Shown here one piece after another: positions 11,995 through 24,418 of a stretch of 64,000 nt of DNA. The notes under the pieces were generated by a model, which saw only the letters and a list, made by a program, of their open reading frames with translations, was not told the origin of the DNA and made no database searches. Where the stretch lies: assembly GCF_029962835.1 (NCBI RefSeq), contig NC_080588.1, positions 18,742,001 to 18,806,000 on the forward strand. The letters run 5' to 3'. The position numbers and the translations under genes are program-made. Each line of letters begins with the position of its first letter. Position 1 is the first letter of the stretch. The DNA is from Magnolia sinica. Lineage: Eukaryota > Streptophyta > Magnoliopsida > Magnoliales > Magnoliaceae.

Positions 11995-13420
11995 TGTTGT
12001 TGAAGTAGAAGTGTATGGAAGGTCTCGCCAGGTTACAGGTCTTATGCTTGCCTTATCGGATTCCATAGAGATGACACCCATTAATGACATGTTCCCTAAT
12101 GAACAACTTTTTAAAGTCTCTTAATTACCCCAGTATGCTGATATTGCTAATTATCTTACCACAAGTATAATTCTCACATATTGGACTGCATAAGATAAAA
12201 AGAAAATTTTCACTAAGGTGTGCAAGTTTGTTTAAGACGATCCCGATCTATTCAAATATTGCCTAGATCGAATCATTAGGAGAAGTGTCCCTGATAAAGA
12301 ACATCATGGCATCATCTCCTTTTGTCATCCTCATGCATGTGGTGGTCACTTCTTGGCTAAGAAGACCAAAGAAAAAATTTTGCATGTGGCTTTTACTGAC
12401 CCAATATGTTCAAAGATACACACAAATTTTGTAAAGCATGTGATTGTTGTCAGAAATTGGGAGGATTGTCCCATATAAATATGATGCCGCTAAACTCTAT
12501 TCTCATCATTAAAGCATTTGATTGCTAGGGCATCGATTTCATGGGGCCGTTACCCCAATCGTTTGGAAACATATATATTTTTCTTGCTGTAAATTATGTC
12601 TGCAGATGGGTCGAGGAAATTCCGTGCCAAAATAATGACCATCCCATGCTCATTAGGTTCTTAAAAGAAAACATATTATCCTGGTTCAAAACCCCTAGAG
12701 TCATCATAAGTGATGAAGGATCTCACTTTTACAATAGACCATTTGAAGCTTTGATGAAGAAATATTATATTTCTCATAAAGTGAGCACGCCCTATCATCC
12801 TCAAACAAGTGGCCAAGCTGAAATTTCAAATAGGAAAATCAAGCAAATTTAGGAGAAAATGGTTAACTTAGATCATAAGGATTGGTCATTTCGATTGACC
12901 AATGCTTTATGGGCTTACTGTATCGCTTACAAGACCCTTATTGGAATGTCTCCCTTTAGACTTGTTTATGGGAAGGCTTGCCACTTGCCTCTGGAATTTA
13001 AGCATAAAATGTATTGGGCGATAAAGAATTTTAATTTCAATCCTGACAATGCAGCTCGCTGCATAAATTATAATTGAATGAACTTGAAGAAATTCGAAAT
13101 AATGCATATGAAAATTCTAGGATTTACAAGGATATGATGAAGGTGTTCCATGATAAGAACATTTTTTGAAAATCTTTTGAGTCAAACCAAAAAGTCCTTT
13201 TGTATAATTTTATATTTCATCTTTTTCCTGGTAAATTATGATCTCATTGGACATGCCCCTTCAAAGTCCAAATGGTCTATCCTTAGACAGAAAACTCGAT
13301 GAATGGTAACATTTTAAAGGTGAACAGTCATTGTCTTAAACCATTCATTGAGAAATTTGATTCAAAGGATATATCCATCCCTTTAATTGATCATGTGTAT
13401 TAGGATTGACCTTCTAGTCT
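11995..13420 (+). pseudogene. Athila A: end of RNase H and integrase, decayed
   Basis: Homologous throughout to Athila B at 54700-56090. It begins in the end of RNase H (HLSRL) and the [13 protein letters not shown] linker, then an integrase zinc finger (ACGGHF, CKACDCCQKLGG in a shifted frame), DFMGPLPQSF (about 12538), RVIISDEGSHFYNRP (12700-12750) and STPYHPQTSGQAEISNRK (12785-12835). The three acidic positions of the DDE triad are present, though split by stops (12850, 13075). It ends in the [18 protein letters not shown] block and the C-terminal tail. Everything upstream (gag, protease, reverse transcriptase) is absent, so the element is truncated on its left at about 11.99 kb. Confidence 0.8.
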
Positions 13421-13784
13421 AATGGAGGTCCATTCATTTATTGCTTTCGTAGGATTAGGATTAGGATTGCTTTAGTTTAGTTTAGTTTTTTTTGTACTAA
13501 TCCCTTTAGATATTGAAGACTTCATACCAACTCATTGATCTTCCTCAGGTACTGGTCACTCTTTTATTTTTGTTGTCTCATATTATGGTGTATTATTACA
13601 TATCTTTTATATTGAGGATGATGTAGATTTTAGGTTAAGGGTGAGATTAGGTGAACTAATCAGTATTTTATATGTTGAGTAAAATAAAAACTGATGAAAA
13701 TTTTCAATTTTTCAAAATTTTCAGTGTGTGATTGAATACATTTGAGTATTACGATGAGATATAGAATAACTTTTAAAAATATAG
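13421..13784 (+). mobile_element. Athila A 3' untranslated region, left part
   Basis: Matches the 3' non-coding parts of Athila B (56340 onward) and Athila D (36480-36540, minus strand): ATTGAGGATGATGTAGATTT followed by a GGTGAGATTAGG/ACTAATCAG block. It is interrupted at 13784 by LTR G and resumes at 33216. Confidence 0.7.
13780..13784. repeat. Target-site duplication TATAG (left) of LTR G
   Basis: TATAG directly precedes TGTAACACCCC at 13785. The same five bases follow the other LTR end at 33211-33215. Confidence 0.85.
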
Positions 13785-14083
13785 TGTAACACCCCGAACA
13801 TTTTAATACCCAAGTATTGAAAGTTCTCGAGTATTACCATGAAATTTAACTTAATATGTACGTGTGTGCAATACCAATCTAGCTATCCTCACCTTACATC
13901 TATTCTCCAACAAAAATCTGACTGTTGAGAACAATCTTCATTCATAGATCAATCCGTCCGACCCTTGATTTTAAGAAAGGACCATCACATCTTTAAAAAA
14001 GAACCTACTTTAAACATCTAAATTTCATTGATTCGTAAGTCAAATCAACTAGCTTAGGTTTAAAACGTGGAATCACGAGATCC

Positions 14084-14088
14084 ACTAT
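14084..14088. repeat. Target-site duplication ACTAT (left) of the triple-LTR array
   Basis: ACTAT immediately precedes TGTCACGCCCC at 14089. The identical ACTAT follows the last LTR at 29735-29739. Confidence 0.9.
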
Positions 14089-17000
14089 TGTCACGCCCCA
14101 AACACGAAAACCGGGCTCATAAAATTCTCGATCACCGAATCTAGCGCCGACAGCCTCTGTAGTGCCCCATTCTCGGATTCCGGCACTTATATACCAGATT
14201 TCGATCCTGGGATCCTATAAGGAGGATTTTCAACGTACATTTGTCTCATAAGAAACATAACCACAAGTATACCCCAAATCATAAAGGTAACATCATCACC
14301 ACATATCCACTAATATAATCATTTGAATACAATGCTGAAAGGGGAATACCTATATCGAAATCAAAGCTCCAGAGGACAGCTGCATGCTCCAAGCTCAACG
14401 TTGCTGCAACCTAACGCCACCTGCATGCACTATCGTGCATAAGCTTATAAAAGCTTAGAGGGTAGTGAAAGTGTGTGTACAAGATAAGTGTCAAGTGTAC
14501 AATAAAGCCCATAAATCATACATCATCAGAATAAACGAAAATACTAACAAGATCATGAATCATATGGTATCAGAGTAAGCGAAAATACACGGTAAGTCCA
14601 TGAGTGATATCAACTGTACCAAGGCCATGTGATGCAAAACATAATAAGACAATAACAGATGTTGAGGATACAATGTAATGTTCAAATTCTGACGAGTCAC
14701 GAATACCATCAACTCATCTAGGCCAACATAGTAACCCAAAATGCTAAGTACTGCAGATGCAATGTGATATGCGGTGCGAATGGAATGACCATACTAGAAT
14801 GTGAAGTCGGGATGATAGTACGAAGTATCACAGGCTATGGGGTCCATCACAAGGGACTTCTATCCAAACCAGTCCCATACCTAAATTTGGATAGTCAGAC
14901 ACAATTTGGTAAACTCCTGATCTCAGGTTAGTTGCATGTCTAACCGAAATCCTGGCCATGCGAAGGTACACATGACAAATAGTACGCACCACCAGCTCGA
15001 GTGGATAGTGAATGAATAAATGAATGGATATGCAATTCCTACTCAATAAGTCCACATATTAGTATGGTTGCTCTCTGGGGAAATCACCGGGGTCTATTAC
15101 ACTCCACTCCGACTGCCTCCTCCCTAGCTGCACAGCCCAGTGAGTGGAAGAGACCTCACTATCCGCCTACTAATATCGGGCCCGGCTCATCGATAGCGGA
15201 CCCATTTACGAGCTAGTCATACTCAGCCTAGCTTATAGCCCACTCACTCAGGCGGATAAGGCCACACCTCCTTCCAACCGACCACGACACAGTGGGAGAT
15301 ATGACCTCATGGTATAGGCACCGGCGCTCATGTTCCACACGGTCTAGACGTTGGAGCATCTCCTGATACTAAGGAAGTTCTGGGATTTTCACCCAAGGAC
15401 ATCTTAAGTGCCTACAGTACTAGAACCAGGTATTTTCAATGTCCCATTTAGCCATCCGCGATGTGCCTGTGGAGGCCACGGCCTTGATGTCGTTAGGGTG
15501 TATAATGATCAAGTCACATATATGTAAGATGCATGAGTCACACTATCCAGTCATGCATTAATCCTACGCATACAGCGCGATGATGTGGACACTCCATCTC
15601 ATAAGGAGTCCTATAAATAGTTTACCGAATGGCGTATGCTATGATCAAACATTCCTCATATCAGGCATACATATGATGCGTATGGGCATGAATCCTGGAG
15701 TTATACTAAGCATTTTATATGGTGATGAACTATCCTCACAACGAAGATGGGCCTTGATGGCTTTCACATAACAAGTATGGGCCTATCAATGGGCCCTAGG
15801 GAGAATTATAATGCAGACATTTAACCAACATTATTCTTACAATGTGGACGTCAAGCCAACATCGCTCCCAAGGCACGGCCCGCCATAAATGTCATTACAT
15901 AACCAATGGTGGAATCACACAATGCAATAGACCTTGTATACAATCCATTGGGCCTCGACCCATGGGCCTCAAATACATCAAATGGGCCTCATAACATGGG
16001 TCTCATGTATATATCAAGGTGGGCCTCAACAAGGGGCCTTGAATGCATCACAATGGGCCTCAACCCATAGGTCATAATACATCAAATGGGCCTCAACCCA
16101 TGGGCCTTAATACATCACAATGGGCCTTAACCCATAGGCCCTGATACATCACAATGGGCCTCAACCCATGGGCTGCAAATATATCAAATGGGCCACATCA
16201 TATGGGCCTCATATGTATCAAGTGGGCCTCAATAATAGGCCATAAACATATCAAAGGTAGGCCTCACAGATGGGTTATAAACATATCAAAGGTGGGCCCC
16301 AATGGATGGGCCATAACTACATCAAGATGGGCCTTAGAATACGTCAAAATGGGCCTAATCACATGGGCCATATGCATATCATACGGGCCTCAATGGATGG
16401 CCACAAATAAATCAAGATGGGCCTCATACACATACCAAGGTGTGCCTCAATGGATGGCCATAAATAAATCAAAATGGGCCCCATACATATACCAAGGTGA
16501 GCCTTAATAGACGGCCACAAATAAATCAAGATGGGCCTCATACACATACCAAGGTGGGCCTCAATGGACGGCCATAAATAAATCAAAATGGGCCCCATAC
16601 ATATACCAAGGTGGGCCTCAATGGATGGCCACAAATAAGTCAAGATGGGCCCTATAGATATACTAAGGTGGGGTCCACTTGAACTATAGATCAGTCTTAT
16701 TTTGTTTCAAGCCTTAAAATGGGCTTGCCCAAAAGGTTGGATGGTTTGGGTGCAACACATGCATCATGATGGGTCCCATATAGACGGATGGCATAGATGA
16801 AACAGGTGGGTTCCACGAAGGGCCCACCATCAGGTATATATTATACATAATATATAATATATACAATATAATACACACACACACACACAAAAAAAAAAAA
16901 AAACACACCAGGTGCAGGCCCCACGCGTGGGGTGGGTCCCACCGTCCAGTTGTATGGACGATGTGGGTAAGACACATACACCATAGTGGGCTCCACTGTC

Positions 17001-19028
17001 CAGTCATCTGGACGGTGTGGAACATAATACATACATCAATGGGTCCCACGTGGGGCCCACCATAATGCTTATATGCCGTCCAACCTGTTGATAAGGTCAT
17101 GCTAACCTGGCTGGAAGAAAAAAAACAAGTTTCATATTGATTCAAAGCTTCTGCAATCCAAAAAGGGTTTCAATGGCAGAGATTAAATCTCCACTGTTTC
17201 CTATGATGTCGGCCACCTGAGCTCTGGATGGGGCTGAATTTTTTGGAGGGGGCCCGCTTCAGGAATGGGCCCACCCTATGAACGATGTGTATATATAGCA
17301 TACATCATGGTGGGGCCCACGCATAGGGCCCCTGTCCTGCCTGCCCATCTTCATGGACTCGAGCAGCATCCTGCTGCACATCAGCAGCAGGCGTTACCCC
17401 TCTTCCTTCTTATTTTATTTTTTTTGAAAAATATTGTTTGCTTGTGGTTTTTCACGGGTGTGGCCCACATCGAAAAAAACCACCCTGCCCACTGGTCCCC
17501 ATAGCCCAAGGCAAGCCAAACAAGCCCAATATCGGATATATTTTGGGGTACAGAAACGACAGGGAGTATTTCAATGGTGAAAACGCTGTTTGTTTTGATA
17601 TGGCCCGCCCAAAAGATGGATTGGCCCCATTTTTTGGCTCAACGCCTAAAATGATCTGGTGAATGGGATTGACGGTGTGGATTAAACCCATACTTCAAGG
17701 TGGGGCCTACATAAGTAACCCACCCCCAAACTTTTAAATCAAGATAAAATATAAATATTTATTACCTCATCAGGACACCACACTGACCATTTACACTTCA
17801 CATAGTTGCCACATCTAGTGTCCCTGGATGCTGGACAGCTGCATATAACACATTTAAAGGTGGGCCCAACTTATAGGTGCGCTGCCTAGGTGGGCCACCA
17901 AATGGTTGGGTGGTGTGGATAAGATATACATCAAGGTGGTGTGCATCCGAGTAGGCCACACAACCACATCATCATACAACAATGAAAAAAAAGAGAGGGA
18001 GAAAGAAAGAGAAAGAGAGACGGGACACGTGTGATGGAGGGACCCCGCCACTATGGGCCCTCCCTTCCATACATCACAATATAAATCAAGTGGGTTCCAT
18101 GACATGTGGGCCCATCAAATCAAAGATCAATGGTGGAGATTTCTTCTCCACCAAAATGGAAGGTCTAGATGACCTCTAGTCATTTAAGGAAAATAAACAT
18201 CATGATGGGGTCCATGGAGTGGCCCCATCATGGAATGATCATGAGAATCAAGGTGGGTCATCTGCCACGCCTAGGGTCCAAAGTGAGATCCATACCATCA
18301 ATCGATAGGCCTCACTTGGCCCTTTAAAAAAAAGAAATCTAGGGCTAATAGAGCACCCACCGTTCGATCTTCTCGGTCCGTTGGAACGCCAGTTTCCTTA
18401 TGCTTCACTTTGATGGAGAGGATGAGAAATGGATGGCTAGGATGAAGGATTTTTGGGATGGGAAAGTGGGCCACATAAAATCACTTTTCTCTCACACTTG
18501 AGATGCTTGGACGTCCATATTTTTCTCTGCTTTGTTGCTTGAAAATGTGTGAAGAGAAAGAGAGAGAGAGGGGGTTGTAAGGAGTGAGAGTGATGGGTGA
18601 TGGATGTGAGGTGATAGTGTACTTGACCAGCATGGGTGTGTAAGAGAGAGGGTGAGAAAGAGTTGACTTTGGGGTTTCTTGACTTGAGGAGAAAGAAAGC
18701 ATTGATTGATTGATTGATTTGAGTGATTGATTGATGAGACATTTCATAGAGATTCTCTTGAGATTGCAAACCCGCAGTGTTTCTTCGAAATAAACACCGT
18801 CGCACATATTCCTGTCAGGGTATCAGATCGGCATGTGAGTCGCAGTGTTAGAATCGCGGTGACGGTGCGGTCGCAATGATTTAGGTCTCAAATTAAGTTG
18901 AATCAATTTTACAGGATACAACTTAGGGTCGCGCGCAAACGTTGATTATATGTCGCAGGTTGCCAGAATTCGTCTAGAAGGATCATGGGAGTCGACGGAA
19001 TAGTACGGACTAGGTTACGGGTCTTACA
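14089..19028 (-). mobile_element. Array LTR 1 (element's 3' LTR), 4,940 bp
   Basis: Plus-strand ends TGTCACGCCCCAAAC and GGGTCTTACA; on the element's own strand it runs TGTAAGACCC...GGCGTGACA. Contents in plus-strand order: a unique region (14.1-15.9 kb), dense TGGGCC words (15.95-16.35 kb), a 57-bp tandem repeat (16385-16678), a short AC run followed by poly-A (about 16873-16903), a long region rich in GTGGGCC and GGACGGT words, and a GA-rich patch (18560-18660). No coding content. Confidence 0.88.
16385..16678. repeat. 57-bp tandem repeat in array LTR 1
   Basis: About five imperfect copies of a unit containing GGGCCTCAATGGA, CCACAAATAAATCAA, GATGGGCCTCATACACATA and CCAAGGT. The period of 57 is a multiple of three, so open frames run through it and encode a 19-residue repeat that has no sign of being a real protein. 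Confidence 0.8.
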
Positions 19029-19041
19029 GCTCTCCCCACCT
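19029..19041 (-). promoter_or_regulatory. Polypurine tract of array unit 1
   Basis: Minus-strand AGGTGGGGAGAGC lies directly against the LTR start TGTAAGACCC. It primes plus-strand DNA synthesis during reverse transcription. It is conserved at 24419-24431. Confidence 0.8.
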
Positions 19042-19416
19042 AATAAAAATTTCGTCCTCGAAATTTAGAACACGACACAACCATTACAAAGTTCATAAGG
19101 GAGGGAAATCCTATCGCTATGGATATAATCATCAAACACCTAAGAGATGGGGATAACGCCCACGAATATCAGCCTCTTACTCCCAAGACGCCTCGCCAGT
19201 ACTATGATGATCCCACTGAACCATGGATCCTGGATCAGAAACGATCGAAACTAGAACGCTAAGCAGCCTCACAATCTCAACAGTAGGGAGCTATATCAGA
19301 AAGTTTCTAAGTCATTCGAACTCGGGGATCTAACAATTCTAAGTTCTCAACAATCATAGAGTGTAAGGTAGCTATCAGGAGATATGTGATGTTATCTTCA
19401 GGTATTCTCAAGTTAT

Positions 19417-19428
19417 GCTCTGATACCA
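19417..19428 (-). promoter_or_regulatory. Primer-binding site, initiator-Met tRNA
   Basis: Minus-strand TGGTATCAGAGC is complementary to the 3' end of plant initiator-Met tRNA and lies five bases from the LTR end (spacer GAAGT). It starts minus-strand cDNA synthesis. Confidence 0.85.
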
Positions 19429-21654
19429 ACTTCTGTCATGCCCCAAACTCAGAAACTGGGCTCACAAAATTCTTGATCACTGAATTCGGGGCCGACAGCC
19501 TCCGTAGTGCCCCATTCTCGGATTCCGGCACTTATATACCAGATTCCGATCCTGAGATCCTACAAGAAGGATTTTCCAACGTACATTTGTCTCCTAAGAA
19601 GCATAACTACAATCATACCCAAATCATAAAGGCAACATCATCACCACATATCCACTAATATAATCATTTAAATAAGATGTTGAAAGGGAAATACATATAT
19701 TGAAATCAAAGCTCCAGAGGACAGCTGCATGCTCCAAGCTCAATACTGCTGCAACCTAACGCCACCTGCACACATCTATCATGCATAAGCTTACAAAAGC
19801 TTAGAGGGTGGTGAAAGTGTGTGCACAAGATAAGTGCCAAGTGTACAATAAAGCCCATAAATCATACATCATCAAAATAAGTGAAAATATTGACAAGATC
19901 ATGAATCATACGGTATCAGAGTAAGCAGAAATATGTGGTAAGTCCATGAGTACTAACGGTCGTACCAAGGCCATGTGATGCAAAACATAATAAGATAATA
20001 ACAGATGTTGAGGATGCATTGTAATATGCAAATCCTGATGAGTCACGAATACCACCAACCTCATCTAGGCCAACATAGTAACCCAAAATACTAAGTACTG
20101 CAGATGGAATGTGATATGCGGTGCAAATGGAATGACCATACTGGAATATGAAGTCGGGATGATAGTACGAAGTATCACAGGCTACGGGGTCCATCATAAG
20201 GGACTTCTATCTAAACCAGTCTCATACCTAAATTTGGATAGTCAGACACAATGTGGTAAACTCCTGATCTCAGGTTAGTCGCGCGCCCAACCAAAATCCT
20301 GGCCATGCAAAGGCACACGTGACAAATAGTTACACACCACCAACCCGAGTGGATAGTGAATGAATGAATGAATGGATTTGCAATTCCTACTCAATAAGTC
20401 CACATATCAGTACGGTTGCTCTCTGGGGAAATCATCGGGGTCTATTACACTCCACTCTGACAGCCTCCTCCTTAGCTGCACAGCCCAATGAGTGGAAGAG
20501 ACCTCACTATCCGCCTGCCAATATCAGGCCCCGCTCATTGATAGCGGACCCATTTACAAGCTGGTCATACTCAGCATAGCTTATAGCCCCCTCATTAGGG
20601 CGGATAAGGTCACACCCCCTTCCAACTAACTATGACATAGTGGGAGACACGACCTCATGGTATAGGCACCGACGCTCATATTCCACTCGGACTAGACGAT
20701 GGAGCATCTCCTGGAACCAAGGAGGTTCTGAGATTTTCACCCAAGGACATCCTAAGTGCCCACAGTGCTAGAACTAGGTATTTTCGGTGTCCTATTTAGC
20801 CATCCACAATGTGCCTGTGGAGGCAATGACCCTGATGTCACTAGGGCGTACAATGCTCAAGTCACATATATGTGAGATGCATGAGTCACACTATCCAGTC
20901 ATGCATCAATCCTGCGCATACGGCGTGATAATGTGGACACTCCGTCTCATAAGGAGTCCCGTAAATAGTTTACCTAATGGCATATGCTATGATCAAACAT
21001 TCCTCATATCAGGCATACATATGATGCGTATGGTCATGAATCCTGGAGTTATACTAAGCATTTTATATGGTGATGAACTATCCTCACAACGAAGATGGGC
21101 CTTGATGGCCTACGCACAACAAGTATGGGCCTATCAAAGGGCCCTAGGGAGAATTATAATGTGGACATTTAACCAACATTATTCTTACAATTTGGACGTC
21201 AAACCAACATCGCTCCCAAGGCACGACCCTCCATAAATGTCATTACATAACCCATGGTCGAATCACACAATACAATAGGCCATATATACATCCCATTGGC
21301 CTCGACCCATGGGCCTCAAATACATCAAATGAGCCTCATAACATGGGTCTCATATATATATATATATATATCAAGTTGGGCCTCAACAATGGGCCTTGAA
21401 TGCATCACAATGGGCATCAACCCATGGGTCATAATACATCAAATGGGCCTTAACCCACGAGCCCTAATACATCACATTGGGCCTTAACCCATGGGCCCTG
21501 ATACATCACAATGGGCCTCAACCCATGGGCTCCAAATATATCAAATGGGCCACATCATATGGGCCTCATATGTATCAAGTGGGCCTCAATAACAGGCCAT
21601 AAACATATCAAAACATCAAAATGGGCCTAATCACATGGGCCATATACATATCAT

Positions 21655-22055
21655 ATGGGCCTCAATGGACAGGCACAAATAAATCAAGATGGGCCTCAAA
21701 CACATACCAAGGTGGGCCTCAATGGATGGTCATAAAGAAATCAAGATGGGCCTCATACACATACCAAGGTGGGCCTCAATGGATGGCCATAAATAAATCA
21801 AAATGAGCCCCATACATATACCAAAGTGGGCCTCAATGGACGACCACAAATAAATCATGATGGGCCTCATAAACATACTAAGGTGGGCTTCAATGAACGA
21901 CCATAAATAAATCAAAATGGGCCCCATACATATACTAAGGTGGGCCTCAATGGACGGCCACAAATAAATTAAGATGGGGCCCATACATATACCAAGGTGG
22001 GCCTCAATGGACGGCCACAAATAAATCAAGATGGGCCCCATAAATATACTAAGGT
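21655..22055. repeat. 57-bp tandem repeat in array LTR 2
   Basis: About seven imperfect copies of the unit seen at 16385-16678, so copy number differs between the three LTRs. The minus-strand open frame across it repeats GPILIYLWPSIEAHL, an artefact of the 57-bp period. Confidence 0.8.
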
Positions 22056-22256
22056 AGGGTCCACTTGAACTATAAATCTGTCTTATTTGGTTTCAAGCCT
22101 TAAAATGGGCTTGCCCAAAAGGTTGGATGGTTTGGGTGCAACACATGCATCATGGTGGGTCCCATATAGACGGATGGCATAGATGAAACAGGTGGGTTCC
22201 ACGAAGGGCCCACCATCAGGTATATATTATACATAATATATAATATATACAATATA

Positions 22257-22258
<2 letters not shown>

Positions 22259-22289
<31 letters not shown>
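22259..22289. repeat. AC dinucleotide run in array LTR 2
   Basis: About 15 AC units at a position where LTR 1 has about 8 and LTR 3 about 24 (27601-27648). The run makes spurious Cys-Val reading frames on the minus strand. Confidence 0.85.
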
Positions 22290-22290
<1 letters not shown>

Positions 22291-24418
22291 CCCACCAGGT
22301 GCAGGCCCCACACGTGGGGTGGGTCCCACCGTCTAGTAGTATGGACAGTGTGGGCAAGATACATACACCATAGTGGGTTTCACCTTCCAGTCATCTGGAC
22401 GGTGTGGAATATAATACATACATCAATGGGTCCCACGTGGGGCCCACCATAATGCTTATATGCCGTCCAACCTGTTGATAAGGTCATGCTGACCTGGCCG
22501 GAAGAAAAAAACAAATTTCATATTGATTGAAAGCTTTTGCAACCCAAAAAGGGTTTCAATGGTAGACATTAAATCTCCACTGTTTCCTGTAATGTGGGCC
22601 ACCTGAGCTCTAGATGGGGCTGAATTTTTTGGAGGGGGCCCGCTTCAAGAATGGGCCCACCTTATGAATGGTGTGGATATATATCACACATCATGGTGGG
22701 GCCCACGCATAGGGCCCCTGTCCTGCCCACCCGTCTCCATGGACACGAGCAGCATCCTGCTGCACATCAGCAGCAGGCACTACCCCTCTTCCTTCTTATT
22801 TTATTTCTTTTTGAAAAATATTGTTTTCTTATGGTTTTTCACGGGTGTGGCCCACATCGAAAAAATCCACCCTGCCCACTGGTCCCCATAACCCAAGGTA
22901 AGCAAAACAAACCCAATATCGGATATATTTTGGGGTACAGAAACGACAAGGATTATTTCAATGGTGAAAACGCTGTTTGCGATGATATGGCCCACCCAAA
23001 AGATGGATTGGCCCCATTTTTCGGCTCAATGCCTAAAATGATCTGGTGAATGGGATTGACGGTGTGGATTAAACCCATACTTCAAGGTGGGGCCTACATA
23101 AGCAACCCACCCCCAAACTTTTAAATCAAGCTAAAATATAAATATTTATTACTTCGTCAGGACACCACACTGACCATTTACACTTCACGTAGTTGCCACA
23201 TCCAGCGTCCCTGGATGCTGGACAGCTGAATATAACACATTTAAAGGTGGGCCCCACTTATAGGCGCACTGCCTAGGTGGGCCACCAAATGGTTGGGTGG
23301 TGTGGATAAGATATACATCATGGTGGTGTGCATCTGAGTGGGCCACACAACCACATCATCATACAATAATATAAAAAAAAGAAAGGGAGAAAGAAAGAGA
23401 AAGAGAGACGGGACATGTGTGATGGAGGGACCCCGCCACTATGGGCCCTCCCTTCCATACATCACAATATAAATCAAGTGGGTCCCATTACATATGGGCC
23501 CATCAAATCAAAGATCAACGGTGGAGATTCCTTCTCCACCAAAATGGAAGGTCTAGATGACCTCTAGTCATGCAAGGAAAATAAACATCATGATGGGGTC
23601 CATGGAGAATGGCCCCATCATGGAATGATCATGAGAATCAAGGTGGGCCATCTGCCACGCCTAGGGTCCAAAGTGAGATCCATACCATCAATCGGTAAGC
23701 CTCACTCGGCCCTTCAAAAAAAAAAGAAATCTAAGCTTAATAGAGCACCCACTGTTCGATCTTCTCGGTCTGTTGGAACGCCAGTCTCCTTGTGCTTCAC
23801 TTTGATGGAGAGGATGAGAAATGGATGGCTAGGATGAAGGATTTTTGGGATGGAAAAGTGGGCCACACAAAATCACTTTCTCTCACACTTGGGATACTTG
23901 GACGTCCATATTTTTCTCTCCTTTGTTGCTTAGAAATGTGTGAAGAGAGAGAGAGAGAGGGGGGTTGTAAGGAGAGAGAGTGATGGGTGATGGATGTGAG
24001 GTGATGGTGTACTTGACTAGCATGGGTGTGTAAGAGAGAGGGTGAGAAAGAGTTGACTTTGGAGTTGCTTGACTTGAGGAGAAAGAAAGCATTGATTGAT
24101 TGATTGATTTGAGTAATTGATTGATGAGACATTTCATAAAGATTCTCTTGGGATTGTAAACGCGCGGTGTTTCTTCGAAATAAACGCTGGCGCACATCTT
24201 CCTGCTAGGGTATCGGATCGGCACGTGAATTGCGGCGTTGGAACCACGGCGACGGTGCGGTCGCAATGATACAAGTCTCGAATTAAGCTGCCTCAATTTT
24301 ACAAGATACAACTAAAGGTCGTGTGGAAACATTGATTATACGTCGCAGGTTGCCGGAATTCATCAGGAAGGATCGTGAGAGTCGATGGAATAGTACGAAC
24401 TAGGTTACGGGTCTTACA

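Larger units (their letters stand above)
19029..19433 (-). mobile_element. Array internal remnant 1 (405 bp): PBS, chromodomain tail, PPT
   Basis: On the minus strand it opens with GAAGT and the primer-binding site TGGTATCAGAGC, then non-coding leader. It then fuses to the end of a pol gene: VQWDHHSTGEASWE followed by RGRYPHLLG (about 19220-19135), the usual C-terminal end of Tekay/Del chromodomains, here with a stop between the two blocks. It closes with TTTCGAGGACGAAATTT and the purine tract AGGTGGGGAGAGC against the LTR. Several kilobases of gag-pol must have been deleted between leader and chromodomain. The chromodomain normally steers integration to heterochromatin. Confidence 0.85.
19434..24418 (-). 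mobile_element. Array LTR 2 (shared middle LTR), 4,985 bp
   Basis: Ends TGTCATGCCCC and GGGTCTTACA on the plus strand. Collinear with LTR 1 along its length, with scattered substitutions and small indels. It has a longer 57-bp repeat array (21655-22055) and a longer AC run (about 22259-22289). It is flanked on both sides by internal remnants, so it serves as the 5' LTR of one unit and the 3' LTR of the next. Confidence 0.88.

Noticed and set aside
14188..14195. Minus-strand TATATAAG near the end of array LTR 1 as the LTR promoter
   Set aside because: It lies within about 110 bp of the LTR 3' end, and the relatives at 39.3 and 47.6 kb read TATATGGG there, so it is not conserved as a TATA box.
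16359..16643. Open frames encoding a 19-residue repeat (GPILIYLWPSIEAHL...), also at 21730-22041 and 27030-27326
   Set aside because: They follow from a 57-bp tandem repeat whose length is divisible by three. The residues change with base differences between units, and no start context or family supports a protein.
19417..19428. Possible tRNA-Met gene fragment
   Set aside because: Only the 12-base primer-binding complement is present, at the expected distance from the LTR; no cloverleaf surrounds it.
22100..22357. Frames with Val-Cys-Val-Cys stretches (also 16714-17145 and 27441-27753)
   Set aside because: These are translations of AC dinucleotide runs in the LTRs.
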